From: Aurantiacibacter sp. MUD61
GTDB lineage: Bacteria > Pseudomonadota > Alphaproteobacteria > Sphingomonadales > Sphingomonadaceae
NCBI RefSeq assembly: GCF_027912455.1
Contig: NZ_CP115446.1
Location: 2,379,501 to 2,443,500 of the forward strand
Reading direction: 5' to 3'
Length of the DNA: 64,000 bases
The position numbers and the translations under genes were made by a program. This document shows, one piece after another, positions 27,855-38,928 of the stretch. Numbering within the stretch: the first letter of the stretch is position 1; the number at the start of each line of letters is the position of its first letter. The notes beneath the pieces were generated by a model that worked only from the letters and a program-made list of their open reading frames with translations, was not told the DNA's origin and made no database searches.

Positions 27855-29855
27855 TTGAGTACCTCCATCCTCATCATCGTTTTCGCGCCGCTGCTGGCTG
27901 CGATCATTGCCGGTCTCGGCAATCGCAAGCTGGGCAATACGGTTGCCAAGTCGATCACCACAGGCGGCCTTTTCCTTGCCTGCGCGCTGAGCTGGCCGAT
28001 CTTCATCGGTTTCCTGACGGGTAGCGAGACGGCAACGGTCGTTCCGGTGCTAAAGTGGGTCGAAAGCGGCGCTTTCAGCTTTGACTGGGCCCTGCGCGTC
28101 GACACGCTGACCGCGGTGATGCTGGTGGTCATCACCACCGTATCCGCGCTCGTCCATCTGTATAGCTGGGGCTATATGGAGGAAGACCCGGATCAGCCGC
28201 GCTTCTTCGCCTATCTCTCGCTTTTCACCTTCGCCATGCTGATGCTGGTGACGGCCAACAACCTCGTCCAGATGTTCTTCGGTTGGGAAGGCGTGGGTCT
28301 CGCAAGTTACCTGCTGATCGGTTTCTGGTTCAAGAAACCCTCCGCGAACGCCGCAGCGATCAAGGCCTTCGTGGTGAACCGCGTGGGTGACCTCGGCTTT
28401 ATGCTTGGTATCTTCGGTACGTTTCTCGTCTTCCAGACGACGAGCATCCCCGAAATCCTCGAGATGGCCCCGGCCATGGAAGGCGCGAGCACCATTGGCT
28501 TTATGGGCATGCGCCTCGATACGATGACGATCCTGTGCATCCTCTTGTTCATCGGCGCGATGGGCAAGTCGGCACAGCTGGGCCTCCACACATGGCTGCC
28601 GGACGCGATGGAAGGCCCGACGCCGGTCTCCGCACTGATCCACGCCGCCACCATGGTGACCGCAGGGGTGTTCATGGTCTGCCGCCTGTCGCCGATGTTC
28701 GAAGCTGCGCCTGCAGCGCTCGCCTTTGTTACCATCATCGGTGCAGCGACATGCTTCTTCGCCGCCACCATTGGCACCACGCAGTGGGACATCAAGCGGG
28801 TGATCGCCTATTCGACCTGCTCGCAGCTCGGCTACATGTTCTTTGCCGCCGGCGTTGGCGCGTATGGCGCGGCGATGTTCCACCTCTTCACGCACGCCTT
28901 TTTCAAGGCGCTGCTGTTCCTCGGTGCAGGCTCGGTGATCCATGCGATGCACCATGAGCAGGACATGCGGTATTACGGCGGCCTGCGGAAGCAGATCCCG
29001 TTCACCTTCTGGGCGATGATGGCGGGAACGCTCGCGATTACCGGGGTCGGTATCTACCACCTCCAGGCTGGTTTCGCAGGTTTCTGGTCGAAGGATGCCA
29101 TTCTCGAGGTCGCCTATGCCTCCGCCGGTGCTTATTCCGACATGGCCTTCTGGCTCGGCACGATCGCTGCGCTGCTCACCAGCTTCTACAGCTGGCGCCT
29201 GATGTTCCTGACCTTCTGGGGCAAGCCGCGCTGGATCGAGAGCGAACACATCCAGCACAGCGTCCATAAGACGCCGGAAGAGGCAGGCGAAGACACCACG
29301 GGCGGCTACCATCCCCATGAGAGCCCCTGGACCATGCTTGTGCCGCTCGGCATCCTGAGCGTGGGCGCGGTGTTTGCCGGACAGGTCTTCCACGATGCCT
29401 TCCTCAGCGTCGAAGATAATTTCTGGGCTGGCTCGCTCGCTTTTGACAATGAGCTGATGCACGCAATGCACGAAGTGCCCTATTGGGTGAAATACGCCGC
29501 TTTCGTGGTGATGCTTATCGGCCTGTTCGGGGCGTGGCTCGCCTATATCCGCAAGCCTTCACTGCCAGCGGAAACGGTCAAGCAACTCGGTCCGATCCAC
29601 ACCTTTGTTTATCGCAAGTGGATGTTCGACGAGCTGTATCACTACGTCTTTGTCGTCCCGGCCTTCTGGCTCGGCCGCTTCTTCTGGAAGCGCGGTGACG
29701 AAGGCACCATAAACCGCTTCGGCCCTGACGGGGCAGCGTGGGTGGTGATGCAGGGCTCTGCCTTCGCCAAGAAAGTTCAATCCGGTTATCTGACGAGTTA
29801 CGCTCTGATCATGCTTATCGGCCTTGTCGCCGCTGTCACATGGGTGCTGTTCTGA
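27855..29855 (+). CDS. nuoL: NADH-quinone oxidoreductase subunit L (antiporter-like)
   Basis: 666 residues. Distal antiporter-like subunit with about 14-16 helices and the long lateral helix. [39 protein letters not shown] and [14 protein letters not shown] are the proton-channel signatures. The start is TTG at 27855. The stop overlaps nuoM (TGATG). Confidence 0.97.
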   Translation: MSTSILIIVFAPLLAAIIAGLGNRKLGNTVAKSITTGGLFLACALSWPIFIGFLTGSETATVVPVLKWVESGAFSFDWALRVDTLTAVMLVVITTVSALVHLYSWGYMEEDPDQPRFFAYLSLFTFAMLMLVTANNLVQMFFGWEGVGLASYLLIGFWFKKPSANAAAIKAFVVNRVGDLGFMLGIFGTFLVFQTTSIPEILEMAPAMEGASTIGFMGMRLDTMTILCILLFIGAMGKSAQLGLHTWLPDAMEGPTPVSALIHAATMVTAGVFMVCRLSPMFEAAPAALAFVTIIGAATCFFAATIGTTQWDIKRVIAYSTCSQLGYMFFAAGVGAYGAAMFHLFTHAFFKALLFLGAGSVIHAMHHEQDMRYYGGLRKQIPFTFWAMMAGTLAITGVGIYHLQAGFAGFWSKDAILEVAYASAGAYSDMAFWLGTIAALLTSFYSWRLMFLTFWGKPRWIESEHIQHSVHKTPEEAGEDTTGGYHPHESPWTMLVPLGILSVGAVFAGQVFHDAFLSVEDNFWAGSLAFDNELMHAMHEVPYWVKYAAFVVMLIGLFGAWLAYIRKPSLPAETVKQLGPIHTFVYRKWMFDELYHYVFVVPAFWLGRFFWKRGDEGTINRFGPDGAAWVVMQGSAFAKKVQSGYLTSYALIMLIGLVAAVTWVLF

Positions 29856-31366
29856 TGGGCGGTTTCCCAATCCTTTCGCTGATGCTGCTCGTTCCGCTGG
29901 TCGGAGCGATCGTCTGCCTGTTCCTTGATGCGAAGCCTGCGCGCCAAGTCGCTCTGGCCGCAACGCTGGTCAATCTGGCGCTCGGCATCGTGCTCTGGGC
30001 CAATTACGAAATTGGCGGCGAGCAGTGGCAATTCCAGGAATATCACGCGCTGTTTGCGGGTTTCTCTTATGCCTTGGGCATCGATGGCATCGCCCTGATG
30101 CTGATCATCCTCAGCGTGTTCCTGATGCCGATCTGCATCGGCGCGAGCTGGGAAGCTATCCAGAAGCGCGTGGGCGAATACATGGCCGCCTTCCTGTTCA
30201 TGGAAGTGCTGATGATCGGCGTGTTCGCCGCGCAAGATCTGTTCCTGTTCTACATCTTCTTCGAAGCAGGCCTGATCCCGATGTATCTGATCATCGGTAT
30301 CTGGGGCGGCGATAACCGCATCTACGCCAGCTACAAATTCTTCCTCTACACGCTGCTCGGCTCGGTCCTGATGCTGATCGCGATGTTCTGGATGGTGAAC
30401 GCTTCGGGCACGACGTACATTCCGTATCTGATGGAGTATGACTTCGCTGCAAAGGCGCAGACATGGCTTTGGCTCGCATTCTTCGCCAGCTTTGCCGTGA
30501 AGATGCCGATGTGGCCGGTCCACACCTGGCTGCCGGATGCGCACGTTCAGGCGCCCACAGCCGGTTCGGTGATCCTGGCAGGTGTGCTGCTGAAGCTTGG
30601 CGGTTACGGTTTCATCCGTTTCAGCCTGCCGATGTTCCCCGATGCCAGCGCGCAGTTCGTGTGGCTGATCTGGGGCCTCAGCATGGTCGCGGTTGTGGTC
30701 ACCAGCCTGATCGCGCTCGTCCAGCACGATATGAAGAAGCTGATCGCCTATAGTTCGGTCGCCCACATGGGCATCGTGACCGTCGGCCTGTTCGCTTTCA
30801 ACGTGCAGGGCCTCGAAGGCGCGATGATGATTATGCTCGGACACGGCCTTGTGTCGGGCGCGCTCTTCCTCTGCGTCGGCGTGATCTACGATCGCCTGCA
30901 TACGCGTGAGATTGCGCGCTACGGCGGGCTTAGCATCAACATGCCTGCCTATGCTGTCCTGTTCCTGCTGTTTACCATGGCCAGCATCGGCCTGCCGGGC
31001 ACCAGCAACTTCGTGGGCGAATTCCTGGCACTCGCCGGCATCTACCAGATCAACAGCTGGGTCGCTTTCGTCTGCACCACCGGCATCATCCTGGGTGCCG
31101 CCTACATGCTTTATCTCTATCGCCGCGTTTGTTTTGGCCAGCAGGTCAATGACGATGCGGCTGCCATGCCGGACCTTTCCATGCGCGAATACCTTCTCCT
31201 CGGCCCGATTGCCGCCGCTGTTCTGTGGATGGGCGTCTATCCGGAAAGCTTCCTTGCACCGATGCGCGAAGACATTGCATGGCTCGATGAACGCCTGGCC
31301 GAAGCGGAGCCGGCCAGCGATGCGGACCTCCAGCAGGTAGCCGCTGCGGAAGGGGAGGCGCAGTGA
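29855..31366 (+). CDS. nuoM: NADH-quinone oxidoreductase subunit M (antiporter-like)
   Basis: 503 residues. FFEAGLIPMYLIIGIWG, VHTWLPDAHVQAPTAGSVIL and AYSSVAHMGIVTVGLF are family segments, including the Glu and Lys residues of the proton path. ATG at 29855 overlaps the nuoL stop; upstream in-frame codons lie in nuoL. Confidence 0.96.
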   Translation: MGGFPILSLMLLVPLVGAIVCLFLDAKPARQVALAATLVNLALGIVLWANYEIGGEQWQFQEYHALFAGFSYALGIDGIALMLIILSVFLMPICIGASWEAIQKRVGEYMAAFLFMEVLMIGVFAAQDLFLFYIFFEAGLIPMYLIIGIWGGDNRIYASYKFFLYTLLGSVLMLIAMFWMVNASGTTYIPYLMEYDFAAKAQTWLWLAFFASFAVKMPMWPVHTWLPDAHVQAPTAGSVILAGVLLKLGGYGFIRFSLPMFPDASAQFVWLIWGLSMVAVVVTSLIALVQHDMKKLIAYSSVAHMGIVTVGLFAFNVQGLEGAMMIMLGHGLVSGALFLCVGVIYDRLHTREIARYGGLSINMPAYAVLFLLFTMASIGLPGTSNFVGEFLALAGIYQINSWVAFVCTTGIILGAAYMLYLYRRVCFGQQVNDDAAAMPDLSMREYLLLGPIAAAVLWMGVYPESFLAPMREDIAWLDERLAEAEPASDADLQQVAAAEGEAQ

Positions 31367-32829
31367 TGGATTACTCAGCTTCCTTCGCGCTGATCGCGCC
31401 CGAACTCGTCCTGACGATTTCCGGCCTGCTCTTGCTGCTTGTCGCGGCATGGGGCGGTGACAAAGCTTCGCGCCTGATCAGCATCGCCGCTGCCGTCGCC
31501 CTCGGCGGAGCTTTCGCGCTGGCCGCACCTGCCGTCTGTGCCGGCGCGACCGGGCTCGATACAATGGCCTTTGGCGACCTTTTCCGGGCCGATGCCTACG
31601 CAAATCTGGCCAAGCTGATGATTTTCGCTGCGGCAGGTGCCGTGCTCGTCGTGGCCCCGCGCTTCTTCACCAGTATCGGTGAAATGCGCGCCGAATACCC
31701 GATACTTGTGGTGTTTGCCGCACTCGGCATGAGCATCATGGTCTCGGCGACCAATTTGCTGACGCTATATATCGGCCTCGAATTGAACTCGCTGGCCGCC
31801 TACGTCCTCGCCGCCTTCCTGCGCGATGATGAGCGTTCTGCCGAAGCGGGTCTCAAATACTTCGTGTTGGGCGCGCTTGCTTCCGGCATCCTGCTGTTCG
31901 GCATGAGCCTAGTCTACGGCTTCGCCGGCACCACGAATTTCATGGGCATTGCCGAGGCTGTGCAGGGCGATTTGTCGACCGGCATGCTGTTCGGCCTCAT
32001 CTTCATGCTCGCGGGTCTTGCTTTCAAGATCAGCGCCGCGCCGTTCCATATGTGGACGCCGGACGTGTACGAAGGCGCTCCCACGCCCACGACGATGTTC
32101 TTCGCCAGCGCGCCGAAGGTCGCTGCCGTCGCACTGCTGGCACGCGTCATGATGGAGGGCTTCGGCACGCAGGTCGATGCGTGGCGTCAGGTCGTGATCG
32201 CTGCAGCCCTGCTGTCGATCATCATCGGTGCGCTCGGCGCTATCGGACAGACGAATATCAAGCGGCTGCTCGCCTTCTCATCGATCAACAATGTCGGCTT
32301 CATCCTGATTGGTCTTGCCGCAGCAACGGTCACCGGGATCAGCGCGATGCTTGTTTATCTCGCGATCTATGTTGTCATGACGGTCGGGGGCTTCGTCGCC
32401 GTCCTGCTCATGCGCGATGCGGATGGCAACCAGGTCGAGGGCATTTCGGACCTTGCCGGCCTTTCGACCACGCGACCTGCACTTGCTGCGGTGATGGCGA
32501 TGCTGATGTTCAGCCTTGCCGGCATCCCGCCGCTGTTCGGTTTCTGGGGTAAGTTCGTGGTCTTCGAGGCGGTTGTGCAGGCAGACATGCTCGCGCTGGC
32601 CGCCATCGGTATTGCAGCCTCGGTCATCGGTGCCTTCTATTACATCAAGGTTGTGAAGGTGATGTATTTCGACGAGCCGGCAGGCACGATCACTGGTGAA
32701 GGCGATACGCCGCACTGGGCGCTCCTGTTCATCTGCGCAGCGATCGTCTCGCCATTGGGCTATCTGATCACGCCATGGTTGGGTGAACTGGCAGACGGTG
32801 CAGCTGCTTCGCTGATGCTGCCGGGTTAA
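31363..32829 (+). CDS. nuoN: NADH-quinone oxidoreductase subunit N (antiporter-like)
   Basis: 488 residues, antiporter-like membrane subunit. LYIGLELNSLAAYVLAAFLR, PFHMWTPDVYEGAPTPTT and AFSSINNVGFILIGLA are hallmarks. GTG at 31363 or ATG at 31366 can start it; both lie in the GTGATGG overlap with the nuoM stop. Confidence 0.96.
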   Translation: MMDYSASFALIAPELVLTISGLLLLLVAAWGGDKASRLISIAAAVALGGAFALAAPAVCAGATGLDTMAFGDLFRADAYANLAKLMIFAAAGAVLVVAPRFFTSIGEMRAEYPILVVFAALGMSIMVSATNLLTLYIGLELNSLAAYVLAAFLRDDERSAEAGLKYFVLGALASGILLFGMSLVYGFAGTTNFMGIAEAVQGDLSTGMLFGLIFMLAGLAFKISAAPFHMWTPDVYEGAPTPTTMFFASAPKVAAVALLARVMMEGFGTQVDAWRQVVIAAALLSIIIGALGAIGQTNIKRLLAFSSINNVGFILIGLAAATVTGISAMLVYLAIYVVMTVGGFVAVLLMRDADGNQVEGISDLAGLSTTRPALAAVMAMLMFSLAGIPPLFGFWGKFVVFEAVVQADMLALAAIGIAASVIGAFYYIKVVKVMYFDEPAGTITGEGDTPHWALLFICAAIVSPLGYLITPWLGELADGAAASLMLPG

Positions 32830-32839
32830 GGCAGAGCCG

Positions 32840-33565
32840 TTGATCGAGATCGTCGAGGAAACCGGCTCGACCAACGCAGACCTGCTGGATCGTCTTCGCA
32901 AGGGCGAAGAGTTGGTGGATGGCCACTGGCTGCTCGCACGTTCCCAAAGCAAGGGAAGGGGGCGCAGCGGCCGACCGTGGCTCGCCACGGGCGGTAACCT
33001 GTATGCGAGCACCATCCTCCGCTTGCGGGAAGATGACCCTCCAGCGCACACGCTCTCGCTCGTGATCGGCTTGGCGGTTTATGAATATGTCTGCGGCGCG
33101 ATGTTCGACCATGATCGGGACAAGGTTGCGCTGAAATGGCCCAATGATGTGCTGATCGATGGGGCGAAGACAGCCGGAATTTTGCTCGAACGGCACGAGG
33201 ACACTGTGGTCGCAGGTGTCGGCATCAATCTGCACGGCGCTCCGGAAATTGCTGGCAGGAAGACCACGTATCTCTCTCAATGGAACTCGAAATACGAAGC
33301 GAGCCAAGAGCATGCGCTCAAATATCTGGCACCGTGCGTCAAGCGGGAGCTCGATCATTGGCGCACAGAAGGAACGCCGCATTTGATAGCTCGCTGGTGT
33401 GCCGCTGCGCATTCGATTGGTACGAAGCTCGTAGTGCACGATGGCCAAGGCCAGGTGGCAGCCGGTAAATTTGCTGGACTCGATCAGGACGGGGCACTGA
33501 TCTTGCGTTTGCCCGATGGTCAAACCCGTGTCATTCACGCGGGCGATGTAATGCTGGAGGATTGA
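32840..33565 (+). CDS. birA: Biotin--[acetyl-CoA carboxylase] ligase
   Basis: 241 residues. Makes biotinyl-AMP and transfers biotin to carboxylase [15 protein letters not shown] is the biotin/ATP loop and [17 protein letters not shown] the catalytic region. There is no N-terminal HTH, so it is not the repressor form. TTG at 32840 starts the protein ten bases after nuoN. Overlap with coaX is only at the stop. Confidence 0.93.
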   Translation: MIEIVEETGSTNADLLDRLRKGEELVDGHWLLARSQSKGRGRSGRPWLATGGNLYASTILRLREDDPPAHTLSLVIGLAVYEYVCGAMFDHDRDKVALKWPNDVLIDGAKTAGILLERHEDTVVAGVGINLHGAPEIAGRKTTYLSQWNSKYEASQEHALKYLAPCVKRELDHWRTEGTPHLIARWCAAAHSIGTKLVVHDGQGQVAAGKFAGLDQDGALILRLPDGQTRVIHAGDVMLED

Positions 33566-33567
33566 GC

Positions 33568-34344
33568 ATGCTGCTCGCAGCCGATGTCGGCAACACCAAT
33601 GTCGTCTTCGCCATTTTCGATGGCACCGAGATACGCGCGCGGTGGCGCATCGCGACTGACGGTCGGCGCACGGGCGATGAATACGCTGTGTGGCTGCTTC
33701 AATTGCTCGCAGTCGAGGGCATCGAGCGGAGCGCCATCACGCGCATCATTTTCTCGTCCGTCGTGCCGCGAGCCGATCACAATCTGACTGTTCTCTCCCA
33801 AAAATACTTCGGCATAGAGCCGCTCTTCGCAGGGCAGGGCGCCGCAGCCTGGGATTTCGAGATCGACGTTGATCAGCCACACACGCTGGGATCGGACCGC
33901 GCGCTCAATTGCATCGCCGCACATGAGCTGGTCGGCGGCGACATGATCGTGGTGGACTTTGGTACCGCTACGAAGTTTGAAGCGGTCGATTACAACGGCG
34001 CTTACAAGGGCGGCATCATCGCGCCGGGCATCAATCTCTCGCTCGACGCGCTGGTTGGCAAGACGGCCAAGCTTCCGCGCATCGCCATCCGCGCGCCTGA
34101 AACGACCAGCGTGATCGGGCGCAATACAGAGGATCAGATGTTGATCGGCGTGTTCTGGGGCTATGTCGCCATGATGGAAGGGCTGATCGATCGGATGAAG
34201 GCCGAGTTCGGTCGCCCGGTAAAGGTTGTAGCGACGGGCGGGCTCGCCATATTGTTCGATGAGAAGACGGATATTTTTGACGTCATAGATGCAGATTTGA
34301 CGATACGCGGCCTCCAGATCCTGGCTGACCGCGCAGGAGCTTAA
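33568..34344 (+). CDS. coaX: Type III pantothenate kinase
   Basis: 258 residues. Catalyses the first step of CoA synthesis in an ASKHA fold. DVGNTN near residue 6 is the first phosphate-binding motif. [10 protein letters not shown] and [10 protein letters not shown] give the remaining ATP and pantothenate residues. ATG at 33568 gives the usual N-terminus; TTG at 33562 is possible. TAATG overlap with the RNase J gene. Confidence 0.94.
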   Translation: MLLAADVGNTNVVFAIFDGTEIRARWRIATDGRRTGDEYAVWLLQLLAVEGIERSAITRIIFSSVVPRADHNLTVLSQKYFGIEPLFAGQGAAAWDFEIDVDQPHTLGSDRALNCIAAHELVGGDMIVVDFGTATKFEAVDYNGAYKGGIIAPGINLSLDALVGKTAKLPRIAIRAPETTSVIGRNTEDQMLIGVFWGYVAMMEGLIDRMKAEFGRPVKVVATGGLAILFDEKTDIFDVIDADLTIRGLQILADRAGA

Positions 34345-35996
34345 TGAAAAAAGATTTTACCCCGCAGGATGAACTCCTGTTTCTGGCACTTGGTGGTTCG
34401 GGCGAGATTGGCATGAACGTCAATCTCTATGGCTGTCAGGGCAAATGGCTGATGGTCGACCTTGGCATGAGCTTTGGCGCAAGTGAGTATCCGGGCACCG
34501 AACTGATGTTCGCTGACCCGGAATTTATCGAAGATCGCCACAAAGATTTGCTCGGCATCGTCCTGACGCACGGGCACGAGGACCATATCGGCGCGATTCC
34601 CTATTTTGCCGATGAGCTTGGAGTGCCGCTCTATGCGACGCCGTTCACTGCCGACCTGATCATGCGCAAGCTGGAAGAGGCGGGGCTCAGCAATTCCATC
34701 GAACTGAATGTGATCGATGAGGATCACGGCAGCTTCGATATCGGTCCATTCAACATCACCTATTTGCCGCTTGCCCACTCGATTGCCGAGGGCAATGCGC
34801 TGCTTATCGAGACGCCCTACGGCAAGATTTTCCACACTGGTGACTGGAAACTGGACGAAGAGCCGATCATCGGGGAGCCGACCACAGAGGACGAGCTCGC
34901 CGAGATAGGCGACGAAGGCGTTCTCGCGCTGGTCTGTGACAGTACCAATGTATTTAATCCGGTGCCGTCGGGTAGCGAGGGTGCGGTGCATCGCGGGCTT
35001 CTCGAAGAAGTGCAAAAGCATGCCGGCAAACGCGTGCTGGTGACAACTTTCGCCTCGAATGTCGCGCGTTTGCAGACGCTGGGTGAGGTGGCAAAAGAAA
35101 CCGGCCGCCAGCTATGCGTTGCAGGCCGCTCGCTTGATCGCATGATCAGCGTGGCGCAGGCCAATGGCTATCTGCAGGACTTCCCCGAACCCGTCGATTT
35201 CGACCGGGCGATGGACTTGCCGCGCGGAAATCTGATGATCATTGCTACCGGCGGACAGGGCGAGCCGCGCGCTGCACTGAGCCGAATTGCGGAGGACAAC
35301 CATCCTTTGGCTCTCGATCGCGGAGATGTGATCCTGTTCTCGAGCCGCGTGATACCAGGCAATGAAATGTCGATCGGACGCGTCCAGAACATGCTCGCCG
35401 AGCGCGGCATTGTGATGGTGACCGACAGGCAGAGCGAGATCCACGTCTCCGGACATCCCGGGCGGCCCGAACTGGAAGCGCTCTATGGCTGGATCCGGCC
35501 GGAGATCCTGGTCCCAGTTCACGGAGAAGTGCGACACATGCAGGAACAGGCGCGGCTTGGCGCTGCGAATGGCATTCCGCACAACGTTTTCCAGAAGAAT
35601 GGTGACATCATTCGCCTTGCTCCCGGTAAGCCGGAAAAGCTCGCCGAAGTGCGCACCGGGCGACTGGTGCTCGATGGCGATCTGATCATCCCATCCGATG
35701 GCGATGCGATCACCATGCGACGTCGTCTGGCGCATAGCGGGATTTTGCTTGTCGTGCTCGACGGGCAGGGCGGTGTTCTCGTAGAAGGTATCGGCCTGCC
35801 GCTGGACGAGGATTACGATGATTTCGTCGCAGAGGCGCAGGCCGATGTCGTCAAAGCGCTGGTCAAACTCCGCAAAGGCCGCAGGGACGATCCCGATGCG
35901 ATCAAGGAAGCGGCGCGACTGGCTGCTCGTCGCGCGGCGCAGCGCTGGTCGGGCAAGAAGCCGCAGACGCGCGTGATCATGGTCGATGCTGATTAG
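34344..35996 (+). CDS. rnj: Ribonuclease J
   Basis: 550 residues. Metallo-beta-lactamase/beta-CASP ribonuclease; alphaproteobacterial RNase J is known mainly for 5'-3' exonuclease action on rRNA and mRNA. The zinc motif HGHEDHIG is near residue 75. VLFSSRVIPGNE and HVSGHPGRPE mark the beta-CASP part, and a C-terminal domain closes it. The start overlaps the coaX stop. Confidence 0.95.
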   Translation: MKKDFTPQDELLFLALGGSGEIGMNVNLYGCQGKWLMVDLGMSFGASEYPGTELMFADPEFIEDRHKDLLGIVLTHGHEDHIGAIPYFADELGVPLYATPFTADLIMRKLEEAGLSNSIELNVIDEDHGSFDIGPFNITYLPLAHSIAEGNALLIETPYGKIFHTGDWKLDEEPIIGEPTTEDELAEIGDEGVLALVCDSTNVFNPVPSGSEGAVHRGLLEEVQKHAGKRVLVTTFASNVARLQTLGEVAKETGRQLCVAGRSLDRMISVAQANGYLQDFPEPVDFDRAMDLPRGNLMIIATGGQGEPRAALSRIAEDNHPLALDRGDVILFSSRVIPGNEMSIGRVQNMLAERGIVMVTDRQSEIHVSGHPGRPELEALYGWIRPEILVPVHGEVRHMQEQARLGAANGIPHNVFQKNGDIIRLAPGKPEKLAEVRTGRLVLDGDLIIPSDGDAITMRRRLAHSGILLVVLDGQGGVLVEGIGLPLDEDYDDFVAEAQADVVKALVKLRKGRRDDPDAIKEAARLAARRAAQRWSGKKPQTRVIMVDAD

Positions 35997-36005
35997 GCGG
36001 AGGCA

Positions 36006-36284
36006 ATGAAGCTCACCTCTATCATCGCGATTTACCTGCTGTTCTGGGTGATGAGCGCCTTCATCCTGCTGCCTTTCGGGGTGCGCACCGCTGACGAAGC
36101 CGGCGTTGAGAAGGTGCCGGGGCAGGCCGATAGCGCACCGGTGAATTTCCAACCTTGGCGCATCGTCTGGCGCGCTACGATCCTCGCAGCGGTGCTCTGT
36201 GCGCTCTACGTCGCCAATTACATTGAGGGTTGGGTGACCGTCGACGACATAAACATTTTCGGGACGCCGCCCGGGTACGAATGA
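36006..36284 (+). CDS. DUF1467 family membrane protein
   Basis: 92 residues with two helices; the early YLLFWVMSAFILLPFGVRT segment is typical of DUF1467. Function unknown. It is the last gene of the run begun by nuoA, starting ten bases after rnj. Its stop abuts that of the convergent coiled-coil gene with no base between, and I see no terminator hairpin. Confidence 0.85.
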   Translation: MKLTSIIAIYLLFWVMSAFILLPFGVRTADEAGVEKVPGQADSAPVNFQPWRIVWRATILAAVLCALYVANYIEGWVTVDDINIFGTPPGYE

Positions 36285-38858
36285 TCAGTTGCGCAGGCGG
36301 TCGATCGCCTGTGCCAACGCGACATACAGCTTGCCCGTATCGCTGGACAGCAGCGTGACAGCAATCGCATTGCCATCGCGGGTCGCGAGGATCTCGCGCA
36401 GCATCGCCTCGAAATCGTGGATGAAGCGATTGACCGTCTCGCGGAATTCACTGTCCTCACCGTAGATTTCGGCCACCGCGCGGGCATCCTGCTTATCAAG
36501 CAGCCGCACAGCACGGCGTGTGAAGATCCCGCGATCACCTTTCAGATATTGCGCCCATTGCGTGTCGGACACCTCATTGTCGAACGCCTTCGCAATATCG
36601 ATCGCAGCGGAATTGAGCGCCTCTGTGATGAGCGCCATTCGGCGTGAAAAATCGCTGTCGACTTTCTCTTCGGCCCGCTCCCGCGCGTAAGTGACGCGCT
36701 GCTCAAGGTTGCTCACGAGCTCGTTCAGCTTGCCGAGCTGGTTGCGCAGGCCGACAGCGGTGTCGCGACCATTTTCGGACGCGCGCACAACCGCGGCTTC
36801 CAGTTCGGAAATCGTCGAAGCTGCATCGGCCTTGATCGCATCGGATATGCGCTCGCGGCTTTCGCTGGCAATCTTTGCGGCGATATCATCGAGCACGCTG
36901 TTCTGATCATCGCGCAGACTTTCAAGCGCCGTGGTGGATGATGCAGCAAGCAGTTCCAATGCCTCGCGCAATTCGCTTCCCGTGCGCTCTGCAAGTCGCT
37001 CGCTCTCAGCAGCAAGCGTGGAGACTTGGGTTTCCATTTCGCGCAATTGCTCGAGAGTGGCCTGCCCGCCGGTGTTGGCCGCCTCGACATGGCTCGCGAG
37101 CGTGGCCCCGCGCCCTTCTGCTTCCCCGATAAGAGTATGCAGGCGCGTGGCTTCCTCGCCGAAGGCTGTGAGGCGGGTTTCCGCCTGACCCACGGCTTCG
37201 GCGAGAGCACCCTGCGAATGATCCGCGCTCGACCTGATGATTTCCAGCAGGCGGACGCTATCGTCTGTCAGGTTCGAAATCAGCGTGCCGCTGTCCTCCA
37301 GCATGGTCCGGCTCTGCGAAATGCGCTCACCAAGCAGGGCCGCAGCCTCGCCAAGATCTTCGCGCGTCAGGTCTCCGCGAGAGGCGATTTCGCTCATCTG
37401 CGCGTCGATTTCGGCAAGGCGCTGTGCAAGTGCATCGCCGCGTTCGGCAAGACCCGCGACATGGGCGAGATGCTCTTCCTGACGTTCCGCAATCCGCGCA
37501 TCCAGCTCAGCAATCTTGGTTTCCAGCGCTTCCACTTCCGCAGCTTCGCGCTCGTCCAGCTGGCTGCGGCGGCGATCCATATCGGCATCGAATGCGGCGA
37601 TAGATTCCGCCGTCCGCTCATCGACGCGCTCGGCTTCTTCTGCCAACTGCGCGAGGCGGTTGCGCGCGTTCGCCATAGCCGCTTCATCGACCCGCGTGAT
37701 TTCGGCAATGGCTTCCGTCATGCGGGTTTCGAGCGCCACAATCGCTTCGCTCCAGGCAGAAGCAGCCTCTTCGCGCCCGTCGCCCATCTTGGCGAGTAGT
37801 GCTTCGCCCTCCGAGGTCACCGTAGCGATACGCTCCCGCATATTGGTCAGCGCGTCGTCTTCCAGTTCCTGCTGGGCATTGAGCTGGGTGTTGAGTGCAA
37901 GCGAAAGCTCCGCCGCACGGTGCTTGATCGTCTCAAACGCAGCATCCTCGGATTCGACCAGATCGGCGCGGAAGGTGTCGCTGACTTCGCGCAATTTGCG
38001 GAAGCGCGCCTGCGTAACTTCACCGATAGCCGCCACCTGGCGATCGAAAGCGTCGAGTGTGCTGGTGACGGTGTCATTCACGCGCTGGACGTGGATCTCG
38101 CCAGTCTCGCCGAATTGGTTGAGGCGCTCGAAGGCCTCCACCAGCGATTCAACCTGCGTTTGCGCCGTATTGCCTGCATTGCCGATCTGGTTCGACATGT
38201 CGCGCGCCGCGCTGGAAAGGACCGGCAACTGGTCACGCACTTTTTCCATATTGCTGACCGCGGTCTCGCCAACCGTCCGAATATTGTCCAGCTGGGCGGA
38301 ATTGTCATGGATCAGCGATTGCAGGTGGCTGGCGTTGGTCGAAAGCCGTTCTGTGGCCACTCGGCCGAGCGATTCGAGATCGCGTGTCTGCGCAGCAATA
38401 AATTCGCGCGCCAGGCTCAGTTCACGGTTTACCACCGCAAGGCGGGATTCGAGGAGGGCGGATTCGTCTGACAGCTGACGGGCAATGCCGCCGAAACGGG
38501 CTGCTTCGCGTGCGCTATTGCGGAGCGCAAGCAGGCACAGCCCCACGATCAGCAGAACAGGGACGCACCATGCAACAATCCAGTCAGCCCATTGCGAGGG
38601 TGTTGCTCCGGCAAGTATCTCCGCCTGATGGATCCACCCGAAAAAGCCCGTCCAGCCCAACACGGCGAGGATGGCAAGCGTCGGGACGACCCATCCGAAA
38701 CGGGCGGGGCGATACGCATCTTCATATTCGGGTTCGGTCAGAAACTGGTCTGACTCGCTCTCATGCTCGGCTTCCTGCTCAATTTCCGGAGCAGTTTCAG
38801 CCTCAGCTTCAAAGGCCTCGTCATTATCGACGGGATGGAGTGAACGGCGGCGCGACAT
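36285..38858 (-). CDS. Large membrane-anchored coiled-coil protein, TipN-like
   Basis: 857 residues. An acidic cytoplasmic N-terminus (1-50) is followed by two membrane helices (about 55-75 and 92-113). About 650 residues of Ala/Glu/Arg-rich heptad coiled coil come next. A compact conserved-looking C-terminal domain contains YLKGDRGIFTRRAVRLLD and ends LLSSDTGKLYVALAQAIDRL. This layout and tail resemble TipN, the Caulobacter birth-scar/polarity marker. That assignment is from memory of architecture and is not certain; annotation as a generic ATPase or kinesin-like protein would be poorly supported, as no Walker motif is visible. Confidence 0.7.
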   Translation of the reverse strand: MSRRRSLHPVDNDEAFEAEAETAPEIEQEAEHESESDQFLTEPEYEDAYRPARFGWVVPTLAILAVLGWTGFFGWIHQAEILAGATPSQWADWIVAWCVPVLLIVGLCLLALRNSAREAARFGGIARQLSDESALLESRLAVVNRELSLAREFIAAQTRDLESLGRVATERLSTNASHLQSLIHDNSAQLDNIRTVGETAVSNMEKVRDQLPVLSSAARDMSNQIGNAGNTAQTQVESLVEAFERLNQFGETGEIHVQRVNDTVTSTLDAFDRQVAAIGEVTQARFRKLREVSDTFRADLVESEDAAFETIKHRAAELSLALNTQLNAQQELEDDALTNMRERIATVTSEGEALLAKMGDGREEAASAWSEAIVALETRMTEAIAEITRVDEAAMANARNRLAQLAEEAERVDERTAESIAAFDADMDRRRSQLDEREAAEVEALETKIAELDARIAERQEEHLAHVAGLAERGDALAQRLAEIDAQMSEIASRGDLTREDLGEAAALLGERISQSRTMLEDSGTLISNLTDDSVRLLEIIRSSADHSQGALAEAVGQAETRLTAFGEEATRLHTLIGEAEGRGATLASHVEAANTGGQATLEQLREMETQVSTLAAESERLAERTGSELREALELLAASSTTALESLRDDQNSVLDDIAAKIASESRERISDAIKADAASTISELEAAVVRASENGRDTAVGLRNQLGKLNELVSNLEQRVTYARERAEEKVDSDFSRRMALITEALNSAAIDIAKAFDNEVSDTQWAQYLKGDRGIFTRRAVRLLDKQDARAVAEIYGEDSEFRETVNRFIHDFEAMLREILATRDGNAIAVTLLSSDTGKLYVALAQAIDRLRN

Positions 38859-38928
38859 TTCGTATACCTAACACACCCTTCATCGGTTGAAACCCTGCCT
38901 TAACGCGTTGTCCGCTATTGGCAACGCC

